From Toxorhynchites rutilus septentrionalis (lineage: Eukaryota; Arthropoda; Insecta; Diptera; Culicidae), in contig NC_073745.1 of the NCBI RefSeq assembly GCF_029784135.1, positions 79,113,569 through 79,177,568 on the forward strand: DNA of 64,000 nucleotides. Reading direction: 5' to 3'. Both the position numbers and the translations under genes were made by a program. Below, piece by piece: positions 55,300 through 64,000 of this stretch; positions within the stretch are counted from its first letter, which is position 1, and each line of letters starts with the position of its first letter. The notes below the pieces were generated by a model. The model saw only the letters and a program-made list of their open reading frames with translations. It made no database searches and was not told the origin of the DNA.

Positions 55300-56070
55300 A
55301 AAAATCTATCTGTTGCCTTTAGTATACTATATCTCTTTATAGCAGTGCCATACAAATGAAACACAAATTTCTGCATTGCTCGAGAATTAATCAAGCAAAT
55401 GAAACCAAACTAGGCATATGGAGGTTTTAGGGTGCAATAAATGTTTCTATACTGGTTATGCACTCCACCTCCTTTCCTAGAGGAGAGGGTGGGGCTGCCA
55501 TTCAAATGAAACACAAATTTCTGCATTACTCGAGAATTAATCAAGAAAATGAAACCAAATTTGGCATGTGGAGATTATAGGGTGCAATAAATGTTTCTAT
55601 GGTGGTTAGACACTCCTCCCCTTCTGGTAGGGGAGTTCCCTCATGTATTCCCTAACGAAATATCTTTATGTTCTTCCATCTATACCAATAAAAATGAATT
55701 ACCGAATATGTTGATTAGAGCAAAACTCGAGGAAGGAATTGTCCGATTTAGGGCTGTCATTATTCTATCATATTTTCTGTATAAAACATTTATTCCATGT
55801 ATCGGAAAAACATGTTGTTTGCAAGTGATTGAAAAATCTTGAACGAGAATTGCGTCAGAAAATAATCTGATATTATAATGATGAGTTTCGGTAGAAGTAC
55901 TAGGAATTTTATAATAAAAGGTAAATTCAACGGGGTCGATTAAAAGATCAATCAATGAACAGTTCTGCGATTTGACCCATGAACTTGCGCTTATTAAAAA
56001 AACGTGAATGTTTGAAGAACCACAAACAAATTTTGGGCGGGAACAAAGTTTTCCGGGTCAGCTAGTGTCG
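55300..56070 (-). repeat. 'ACTAGCTGAC' repeat, copy 3 (inverted)
   Basis: Inverted relative to copy 1. Two or three tandem units (55340-55640) are followed by the conserved block (55660-55990, including 'tcgaggaaggaattgtccga'), ending 'ttttccgggtcagctagtgt' near 56065. Confidence 0.8.
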
Positions 56071-56750
56071 AATAAACGTTTGAACACAAAGTCCCAATAA
56101 AACAAAACAAAAAAGAGATAAAGAAGCCAAAAGCGAGAAAAGTGGGAAGAAATTGAGAAATTGTGTATAAATAAAATAAAAAGTTGATGGGCCTGGGCCT
56201 AGGGGCACGAACGGGATCTTGACATAGGACTGTGATTGGTTGTAGTAATTGCAATTGAATTGAGTTTTTTCTTTGTTCAACATCTGTAATTTACATGATA
56301 CATCAAATGGAAAATAACCGTTTCCTGTATAAACTTGTATCCTTCAAGCGGGTTAGATGAGATAACGTGGTAGAATATGGAATCCCATACGTGAGTATAC
56401 TCTTTCGATCTTCTAAATCAACAGTCAGTTAAATTCATTATTTGCATTTTTTACATAACCAAACAACACGCTCGATATTATAAATCCTGGACCACAATCA
56501 CATAAATTGTTAGTAGTAAGACCTATACGATAAAAACGTGAATTGAGTTCGAACTGATTGGGCAACATACAATACAATAACTGATAGATGCCTGTTATCG
56601 GTAAATGGAGAATAATTCATTAAACGCATCAACTCACATTGTGAGCTAACGCCAGAATTTAGGCAAAGTATTGCTCGTTGCGTGACGAAGGAAAGCGAGT
56701 GGTTAGTGCATTCGAAAGAAAACATATCCATTTTAATCGTCAAATTGTTA
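56071..56750. other. unassigned AT-rich stretch
   Basis: No gene or element recognised. Confidence 0.4.
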
Positions 56751-57292
56751 ACTTTTGACGTAGGACTACGTCTTTCAGAAACATATTGGGGTACAAACTG
56801 AAATTCGAAAATCAAACACATCGTGAAAATTGACCAATTTCAAACGCTTATTGCTCAGTCATTTCATGATGGATTGATGAAATTTTTGCGTCAATCGATT
56901 TCGGTACTCCATAACAATTTATTTATATTGAATAAAATAATGTATGTCACGAAACTAATTATCAAACAATTGAAAAATCTCAACCCCTATCCTAACGGAA
57001 ATATCCACTTCTAATTGATCGAAATTGACGACACATGCGGCGGTTCCCCAAACAGAGACATCAAAACCAAGCTTCCAAGCATCATTTCTAGCAAATAAAA
57101 TTTAAATTTGTAACTTTCATGTTGGTTGCTTCGTAAAATTTCATATCAATGACCGATCGTGTATTGTGAAAAATTTAGCACAAGTGTAAGTGTAAAATTC
57201 TATATGGGAGCAGTTGTGTTGAAAATGACTTGTGTATGAAACCATTTACTTCAATTTTCATAAATGAAAACCAAGGTGTGTTCCCGCTCGAG

Positions 57293-57563
57293 GGTGCACC
57301 CGTGGCCGACTGGTTAGTGTCTCACGTTATCATGCTGGGTGTTCGGGTTCGATTCCCGTTCTGGCTGGAGGATTTTTCGTCAAAGAAATTTCTTTTAACT
57401 TGCACTGTGGTCACGCGTATTCTAGAGCCAGCCCTCGGAATACATTCAAGACGTGTTGTTTCGCTTAAGAAATTCCAACTAAGTATTAATAAATGACGCT
57501 AGTTAATGCATACGTTGAGACGACAAAAGTTCCACAGGGAACGTTAACGCCATTCAAGTAGAA
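57293..57563 (+). mobile_element. tRNA-derived SINE with perfect 15-bp target duplication
   Basis: 271 bp flanked by GTGTTCCCGCTCGAG at 57278-57292 and 57564-57578. The head has an A box (GTGGCCGACTGGTTAGTGTC) and a B box (GGGTTCGATTCCCGT). The tail ends 'ggaacgttaacgccattcaa', a type seen in mosquito SINEs. The exact duplication and clear boxes suggest a recent insertion. It lies inside the histone-signal repeat and is missing from the matching place in the 30-kb copy. Confidence 0.88.
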
Positions 57564-58104
57564 GTGTTCCCGCTCGAGAATGGGTCGTTTGGTTTAAGCT
57601 GTCTGTTTTGTTGTGTTTATTTTCACCCAGGTAAAGTTTATACGGCGAGAAAAATTGGAAAAGTGAAGAAATATTAGAAAAAGTGATTTCCCATATGCTC
57701 TACATATAGTATTAGGTGCTATTAGTCCAATTAAAATTCGCATTGGGTTGAATGAACACTCAGAAGATAAAAGAAGGTAAAAAGTAATTACCTTTCCCAT
57801 TTCAAATATGTTTCCTTTATATTAAAGTAACATGTTCTTGCTGATGAGAAAAATTGATAATTGTGTTCGGTATTGGTAATTATCTTATATTACATTGGTG
57901 AGCTTTTTTTCCTAATTTCATCCATACATAACATAGGAGGCATCTCGTATAGGATCACAGAGGGCGATTTTCATCATATCTCATTCAACTTCGGTGTCTT
58001 TCATCTGACACGCACCATCCAACGAATGTTTACCATCTTTCTGTCATCATCACTCGGTAAACACCGGTGGAGTGAACAAATAATATCCAACAACCAAACA
58101 AAAC

Positions 58105-58140
58105 AGCCCTTTGCAGGGCCACCAAATCATTATCAAAGAG
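58105..58140 (+). promoter_or_regulatory. histone mRNA 3' stem-loop and HDE, copy 2 (slightly decayed)
   Basis: AGCCCTTTGCAGGGCC (58105-58120) is the same stem-loop as at 31178, with the basal pair changed to A-C and the loop TTGC. It is followed by the canonical ACCAAAT flank and AAAGAG at 58135-58140. The surrounding 250 bp match 30990-31250. Confidence 0.65.
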
Positions 58141-58209
58141 TTTAACGATGTAATTCTTCAAACATATCCAAAATCAACAGATAGCCTAACGGAATCCTAC
58201 GTCAACTAT

Positions 58210-58330
58210 GCGGTAGTGTCTCGGACACAACCCTCCTGTGACTTTTTTACACGACAACGCTATCCACTTAGTCACTGGTGCTGTTGCACAAATATGTGAG
58301 AGGTACTGAAAATGTTTCCTAAGTGTAAAA
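58210..58330 (-). mobile_element. tRNA-like SINE fragment, third copy of the 54.7-kb type
   Basis: 'ttttttacacgacaacgcta' followed by 'tccacttagtcactggtgct' and 'aatgtttcctaagtgt' corresponds to the right arm at 55190-55297. It abuts the end of the F repeat. Confidence 0.55.
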
Positions 58331-60027
58331 AGGAGAGCATAATCATGCTTGTTTGCAATCAATCTCTTGTTTCGCTCTCTCATATTGTTCCTATATTGCT
58401 ATGGCAAATATATTATACAAATTATGTACTAGTATGGGAGGGTAGCATTTTTTTTTGTTATTTTAGGCTCATAATCAGTTACAAATCAGGATGTCAAAAG
58501 TTGTGCTGAGAATTATTTTTGGGTGTATCTGATCTACTGATCAAATACGTCCGAATGGGCATCTCTTTCGATTTATAAGATTCGACCACTCTTTCATTTC
58601 TTACTCTTATACGTGATCAAATAAATGTCCGACGATAGAAAATTTACACTAATATAATTGATAAAAATATTTTTGACAAATGACAGCAAACATTTGATCA
58701 AAATATGTACTTTTCGCAATTATTCTGAGTGCCAGACTGGATACTGGAGATTGTGATCTAATAGGTGATTTTTTTTACGTAGAAATGCGCACCTGAAAAG
58801 AAAAAAGAGAAAAACAATTTTACTCAGGATATTCTAAAAGTTGGAATAAAATACTTTTGATGATAAAGTTATAACTCTCCCGTAATGAACACGGTTCGAT
58901 ACCCTGATGCGAACGCGTTGGCAGAATACAAATAAGCGATTCATAGGATCAACTCCTCGGCTCCAAGGCCGCAATGTTAATTATCTTTTTAAATTCCCGA
59001 CAACGACCACTCCTCCTCCGGCGCCACCCATCTAATCACTCATTGAAACCGATTCGCCCCCTTCTTCCAACTAATACTAATTTCGTAGGATCAACCGTCA
59101 ACCCCATCATCGCCGCCCCGAAACAACAACAATCAGCTTCTTCTGACAATCTCTGTCTAATCGTCATTCGACTTCATCACCGGGCGGCTGGCTGATGGAA
59201 AACGCCGCTAGAATTTCAATGTCCCGCGAGGACTACTCTTCTCTTTGTTCGATGGATGGATGTTGAAATAGCGCATCGGCACCGCACCGAACAGGAAGCT
59301 TAGCTGCGGTGGAAAAAATCCAAATCATGGCACATGTTTAGCATAATCAGAGTTTTCTTACTTATTTTATGTTAATTCCGCTCGTTTGCGGATATTATTG
59401 TTATTATCATGTGTGTGTGTGTCTCTGCAGGCGTTGTGCGGGGAGGGGGCGGCGGTATTCGGGTGACAAGTGGGTGGGCGACGAGAGCGAACTTCCTTCA
59501 CGCAGGCGGAGCTCAGGGGATGGGATGTGATGAATTATTCAACAGACATGTCCAAAATGAAACAAGTTCGATCAGATACTGCTGCCTTTAATGATGGTGA
59601 GACGTTTGAAATCTGACCAAAAGCAGGGGGAGCTGAATTTTCTATACAAGTATATTCCTTATTGGGAAGTCGTGGTAATTTGCGCACTTCCTTTATCCTA
59701 CTGTGTTCATCTCTATCGTCGTTAGTCGGGAGGTGATAGATTAATGGTGTGAACATATTCGTTAGAGGTTGATTTGGGAAACATATTTGGAAACTCCACG
59801 TAATATCAGGGGATATGCTATTGTTGAATCAGACCTTCCCTGATCCAGTATTTGGTAGAACTTGACGTAAACATTCCCATTAAAATGATGGTAAACAGTT
59901 TCTACAACATGTCATCGCAAAATCGTACCGATTTTGATAGAAACTTTCGGAGTTGTGGCTCATGAAAAACATAATTTTCTTGCAACATATGGATCTACTG
60001 GAAAAGTGCTTAATTAATAGAAGAGTA
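58331..60027. other. unassigned region; GC-richer part 58900-59580
   Basis: 58900-59580 is GC- and CpG-rich, contains a short GT run and a TCTCTGCAG that could be a splice acceptor, but no convincing exon follows. The rest is AT-rich. No repeat match in the window. Confidence 0.35.
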
Positions 60028-61242
60028 AAGGGTGTGTCACATCAAATTGCATCACGGAAAAAACGCTGTAGAAATTCGCCCAGTAGACCGATCCTTTTGA
60101 AAATTTTAGACAGTAAAATAACCCCGTCCATAAGGTTCTGTACAACGTCAGGTTGTAGTTTTTTTTTAACAGAAAGTTTTTTTTTAACAGAAGTCCGCCT
60201 CCGATTTGACAACTTTTGGGTTCTTCCGGAGGGCCTGCTTCATAATCGCTCAATATTTCTCTATTGGGCGAAGTTCCGGCGCGTTGGGCGGGTTCATTTC
60301 CTTTGGCACGAAGGTGACCCCGATGGCTTCGTACCACTCCAACACGTCCTTTGAATAGTGGCAAGAAGCGAGACCCGGCCAGAAGATGGTCGGGCCCTCG
60401 TGCTGCTTCAATAGTGGTAGTAAGCGCTTCTGTAGGCACTCCTTAAGGTAAACATGCCCGTTTACCGTGCCGGTCATCACGGAGGGGGCGCTCCGCTTTC
60501 CGCAAGAGCAGATCGCTTGCCACACCATGTACTTTTTGGCAAACTTGGATAGTTTCTGCTTGCGAATCTCCTCCGGAACGCTGAATTTGTCCTCTGCGGA
60601 GAAGAACAACCGGCCCGGCAGCTGACGAAAGTCCGCTTTGACGTAGGTTTCGTCGTCCATTACCAGGCAACGCGGCTTCGTCAGCATTTCGGTGTACAGC
60701 TTCCGGGCTCGCGTCTTCCTCACCATGTTTTGCCTTTCGTCGCGGGTTGGAGCCTTCTGAACCTTGTATGTACGCAGGCCCTCCCGCTGCTTGGTCCGCT
60801 GGACGAATGAACTTGACAGATTCAGCTTATTGGCGACATCCCGGATCGAACTTCTCGGATCACTTCTAAACTACCTAACTACGCGCTTGTGATCTTTTTC
60901 ACTGACGGAGCATCCATTTTTGCCGTTCTTCACCTTCCGGTCGATGGTTAGGTTCTCGAAGTATCGTTTTAGTACTCTGCTGACCGTGGATTGGACGATT
61001 CCCAGCATCTTACCGATGTCCCGATGTGACAATTCCGGATTCTCGAAATGAGTGCACAGGATTAATTCACGACGCTCTTTTTCGTTCGACGACATTTTTC
61101 CAAATTTACGAAAAATTGACAGTGAAGCATGACCAACGTGATCTATACACTCTGATTATAAGCGAATGCTGAAGATATAATTCCTAAAAATTAAATTTCT
61201 ACAGCGTTTTTTCCGTGATGCAATTTGATGTGACACACCCTT
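60028..61242 (-). mobile_element. ITmD37E transposon, copy 3 (complete ends)
   Basis: 1,215 bp with intact terminal inverted repeats (AAGGGTGTGTCACATCAAAT and its inverse) and TA on both sides (60026-60027, 61243-61244). Compared with copy 1 the stretch between the left end and the gene has lost about 90 bp near 60120. Confidence 0.95.
60130..61095 (-). pseudogene. ITmD37E transposase, copy 3 (stop and catalytic D to G)
   Basis: Starts MSSNEKERRELILCTHFENP at 61095 and runs through the first HTH to KRVVR followed by an in-frame stop (at about 60872, a glutamine position in copies 1 and 2). It then continues to MDDETYVKADFRQLPGRLF and MVWQAICSCGKRSAPSVMTG. The second catalytic position reads FWPGLASCHYSKD, so the aspartate is glycine. 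IEKY is followed by a stop (W to stop). The C-terminus is disturbed by a duplicated 'tttttttaacagaa' block near 60165-60190. Three independent losses make it dead, yet its ends remain usable in principle by a transposase supplied in trans. Confidence 0.92.
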
Positions 61243-61244
61243 TA

Positions 61245-61790
61245 CATTGGTATTGAGTGAAACCTATAAGACGACAGCTCGTCATACCTTATTTAAATTT
61301 TTAGTTCAAACTGCTTTTCTAAAATAGAGTTCTATCAGCAGTCTGTAAGAATTCTGTAACGAATTCAAGATAATGGAGAGCCGACTAGCAATGAACTTTA
61401 ATTCTTAATCAGATTATGATTATGTACTCATTATTGGGAGTAGAAATTTACAGTTCCAATGTGGTCAAATTTCCGATACATTTCAGATCCAGTATGTAGA
61501 AATCGACTATTTCAGAATTTAAGACTCGAAATTCCGATCTTAATTCATATCTATAAGTAGATCACACTCCGATATGTTATTCCAGATTCAAGTACTAGAT
61601 ACAATTCACGATTCTAGATTGCTACTTGGAGATTCTAGACTCAGTTTCCGAATCAATCTAATTCATATTGAAATTCAGATTACAGACTCAATTTCCAGAT
61701 TTGAGATCCTTATTTATATGTAGGTTCTATGCTCAGATTCCTGTTCTCAAATTCAATTCTGGTTCCAATCTGGAATAACTCAGGATCAAA

Positions 61791-61794
<4 letters not shown>
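61245..61794. repeat. degenerate GATTC-rich simple sequence
   Basis: Words such as 'attcagattaca', 'gattctagact' and 'ttccagattt' recur from about 61480; this is the opposite-strand look of 42720-44625. No gene seen. Confidence 0.5.

Positions 61795-61862
<68 letters not shown>
61795..61862. repeat. (TA)n microsatellite
   Basis: Pure TA run directly before an ACTAGCTAAC repeat start, as at 62524. Confidence 0.95.
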
Positions 61863-61864
<2 letters not shown>

Positions 61865-62521
61865 TAGCTAACCCGGCAAACTTCGTCCCGCCCATTTACT
61901 TGATTAATTCTCGAGTAATGCAGAAATTTGTGTTTTATTTGTATGGCAGCCACCCCTAAGAGAGGGGGGAGGGGTATCTAACCACCATAGAAACATTCAT
62001 TGCACCCTAAAGTTTCCATATGCCTAATTTGGTTTAATTTGCTTGATTAATTCTCGGGTAATGCAAAAATTTGTGTTTCATTTGTACGGCAGCCCCCTCT
62101 AAGAGAGGGGGAAGGAGTATCTTAACACCATAGAAACATTTATTGCATCCTAAAACCTCCACATGCCAAATTTGGTTTCATTTGCTTGATTATTTCTCGA
62201 GTAATGCAGAAATTTGTGTTTCATTTGTATGGCAGCCCCCCTTTGAGTGGGGGAAGGACTGTCTAACCATCATAGAAACATTTATTGCACCCTAAAACTT
62301 TCACATGCCAAATTTGGTTTCGTTTGCTTGGTTAATTTCCGAGTAATGCAGAAATTTGTGTTTCATGTGTATGGCAGCCCCCCCTTAGAGAGGGGGAGGG
62401 GTCTCAAAATATCACGAAAACCTTCCCCGGCCCCAAAAACCCCTACATACCAATTTTCATGTCGATCGGTTCAGTAGTTTCCGAGTCTATAAGAATCAGA
62501 CAGACAGACAGACATCACTCC

Positions 62522-62523
<2 letters not shown>
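61863..62523 (+). repeat. 'ACTAGCTGAC' repeat, copy 4 (tandem units)
   Basis: After ACTAGCTAACCCGGCAAACT the 5' block is missing. Four units of about 125-150 bp follow ('gcttgattaattctcgagta', 'atgcagaaatttgtgtttca', 'tgtatggcagcc', C/G-rich break). The standard end 'ttcagtagtttccgagtcta' and 'agaatcagacagacagacag' follow at 62470-62515. Confidence 0.85.

Positions 62524-62607
<84 letters not shown>
62524..62607. repeat. (TA)n microsatellite
   Basis: TA run forming the 3' tail of the preceding repeat. Confidence 0.95.
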
Positions 62608-62626
62608 TGGAGTGTTTATATATGTA

Positions 62627-62823
62627 TACTAGCTGACCCGGCGAACTCCGTCCCGCCCAAAATTTGTTTTTTTGTTATCAATACCTTCAAGCATTCACGT
62701 TTTCTTAGTAAGCGCATGTTCATGGCTCCAATCGCAGAACTGTTCACTGATTGAAAAAAATTACCTTTAAAATTACCTTTCACTATAAAATTCCTAGTAC
62801 TTCTACCAAAACTCGTCATTATA
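62627..62823 (+). repeat. 'ACTAGCTGAC' repeat, copy 5 (cut by pogo element)
   Basis: Begins ACTAGCTGACCCGGCGAACT and follows the first block of copy 1 for about 190 bp until the TA at 62822-62823, where the pogo/Tigger element begins. Confidence 0.8.
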
Positions 62824-63860
62824 CAGTCAACTCTCCCTAACTCGATGATCTGTATCTCGATATTTTCCCTAACTCGATGGATTTCATGGCACCTTCGATT
62901 TTACAAGCATTCTTCTCTCCATAACACGATACCCCCCTAACTCGATGCCTCTTTTTCTCGATGTGTTTTGACTCATTTTTCCATGGATTTTCACCTCCCT
63001 AACTCGATTGATTTTCGCGTACATGTTTTTGTGCGTTATTACCTCAGATTTCAATTGCCCTTGAAAGTGAAGACGGAGTGTTCGTGTCATCAAACAATTT
63101 CTTTTCAAGTATGGAAAACCACGAGAAACCTTTCAAGCGAACAATCAAAACGCTAACCATTGCCCAAGGTTTGAGCATCATCGAGCAGGTCGAAAAATAT
63201 GGACGGAAGGGGTCTGAAGCCGCAAATAATTTCAGTATTGCACAAAGTGCGGTATCAACACTACTCAAACTAATGTAAAAATGGAATCGGAATGGAATAT
63301 TGTATCTAGACCAAAAGCATATAAGGTTGGTCAGAATCGAGAAGCTGGAGCGGTCAATGAATTTTTGTCTTGTCAAGCTAGACAGAATAATTTACCCCTC
63401 TTCTATTCTTCGGGATATGGCTTGAGAATTTGTCCAGAAACTGGGAATTCCTAACTACAAAGCACAACCAACATGGACGGGAGTGATATTCCGCTGGCAT
63501 AATTAATGCGTCGTGAGCTTGCTGATGTCGACGGTACAATACCGTTCGATTGCTCAATGTCTTTTAATAATTAGTGCAAAAAGGACCAAAACGTGATTTG
63601 CTGTGATCTGATGCCAGATACCGATATACTGGAAAGTGTTGAAAAACCTGAGAAAAACGCTGAAGATAGTAGTTCTATTGAGATGTTAATTCGAACGTTT
63701 AATCAAACCTGAAGAATATGTCCGGAATATTGAAATCAACTGAAAATGTTCCTGTGAAACTATTCGAACATTTCTTTGTGATTGAACAGTTCCTGCGTGA
63801 TCGTTACAATTCAGTTTGAGTAACATAGTTAATCAATATTTTCTTTGTTAATTTAGTGCC
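62824..63860 (+). mobile_element. pogo/Tigger element, left end and decayed interior
   Basis: Starts CAGTCAACTCTCCCTAACTC after TA. The motif CTAACTCGAT(G/T) recurs about six times up to 63012. A CENP-B-type transposase remnant follows. The inverted right end was not found before the next element at 63866, so the element is truncated or its end was replaced. Confidence 0.75.
63111..63835 (+). pseudogene. Tigger/pogo transposase remnant (CENP-B-like HTHs, no DDE)
   Basis: The ATG at 63111 gives MENHEKPFKRTIKTLTIAQG and LSIIEQVEKYGRKGSEAANN, then FSIAQSAVSTLLK, the first CENP-B/psq HTH. After a frameshift comes the second HTH: YPSSILRDMA, a stop, EFVQKLGIPNYKAQPTW. The next recognisable parts are an acidic C-terminal tail (DTDILESVEKPEKNAEDSSS, about 63610-63680) and VIEQFLRDRYNSV-stop near 63820. 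The DDE catalytic domain between them is missing. The result resembles an HTH-only DNA-binding remnant, but frameshifts break it. Confidence 0.75.
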
Positions 63861-63865
63861 TCGTG

Positions 63866-64000
63866 CAAGTCGGACTCGATTATATACAAACTCGATTATA
63901 TATGATTCGATTATGTAAAATTTAGGACTCGATTGTATACAGTTTGAAAAAAAAAGTTTTTTTTATAATTCAAATATGAATAATTTCAAGAAAAAAAATT
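63866..64000 (+). mobile_element. start of a second GGACTCGATTATATAC MITE (runs off window)
   Basis: CAAGTCGGACTCGATTATAT and more than 100 following bases match the right end of the element 48598-49536 in reverse complement, including 'gattcgattatg', the T-run and 'ttcaaatatga'. The other end lies outside the window. Confidence 0.75.

Larger units (their letters stand above)
56757..58240 (+). repeat. repeat superfamily F, instance 3 (both ends visible)
   Basis: Begins with the palindrome GACGTAGGACTACGTC and matches 30058-31260. Its far end (58195-58240: 'tcctacgtcaactatgcggt', 'tctcggacacaaccctcctg') is the reverse complement of the family E left end at 33719-33769. This shows that F and E have the same pair of ends. 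It holds the histone stem-loop at 58105 and a SINE at 57293-57563. Confidence 0.75.

Noticed and set aside
57293..57380. Functional tRNA gene
   Set aside because: A and B boxes are good, but the acceptor stem does not pair and the sequence is bounded by a SINE target duplication; it is a SINE head.
59400..59580. Splice acceptor (TCTCTGCAG) and coding exon after a GT run
   Set aside because: The following frame is short and Gly-rich without any domain, and no donor fits.

Overview
This window looks like insect DNA, most likely from a mosquito (Aedes-like): an AT-rich background, three ITmD37E transposons (a family described from mosquitoes), tRNA-derived SINEs, many TA-flanked MITEs and several non-LTR retrotransposons. 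No intact protein-coding gene was found, host or transposon. Every long coding region I recognise is a broken mobile-element gene, and the organism assignment is an inference from the repeat content.

Layout. 0-7.3 kb: mariner fragments, a palindromic repeat (R1) split by a pogo-like element that itself carries another MITE, and a decayed pogo transposase with a 52-bp intron. 7.7-10.6 kb: decayed LINE A and a pogo fragment. 10.9-12.0 kb: ITmD37E copy 1 (minus). 12-17.6 kb: mostly unrecognised sequence with a pure (AGTAAT)36 array. 17.6-18.9 kb: a full-length D34D mariner with TIRs and TA duplication but a frameshifted transposase. 19.0-25.2 kb: a non-autonomous repeat (family E) containing LINE B, whose endonuclease region is split by ITmD37E copy 2. 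25.3-31.3 kb: further MITEs, about 94-bp tandem units, a roughly 49-bp LINE tail with a clean 12-bp target duplication, and a repeat carrying a histone mRNA 3' stem-loop. 33.2-40.2 kb: a Tc3-like transposon split by a second family E copy, which was entered by a restriction-like-endonuclease LINE (LINE C) fused to a tRNA-type SINE head, and by the 5' end of a Jockey-like LINE. 40.9-51.8 kb: 'ACTAGCTGAC' tandem-unit repeats, CpG-rich and AT-rich MITEs, degenerate simple sequence and a decayed mariner. 54.7-58.3 kb: a SINE-containing inverted repeat and the second histone-stem-loop repeat with a young SINE. 60.0-61.2 kb: ITmD37E copy 3. 62.8-64 kb: a pogo/Tigger element with CENP-B-type HTH but no visible DDE domain, then the start of another MITE.

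The elements mostly interact by insertion, so the window is best read as a stack of datable transposition events. The strongest observations are the SINE-LINE chimera under one 12-bp target duplication (34051-37593), the histone 3' processing signal carried inside a dispersed repeat (31178 and 58105), a 16-bp palindrome at the ends of a repeat superfamily (eight sites), and pogo-like elements whose ends are built from iterated short motifs.
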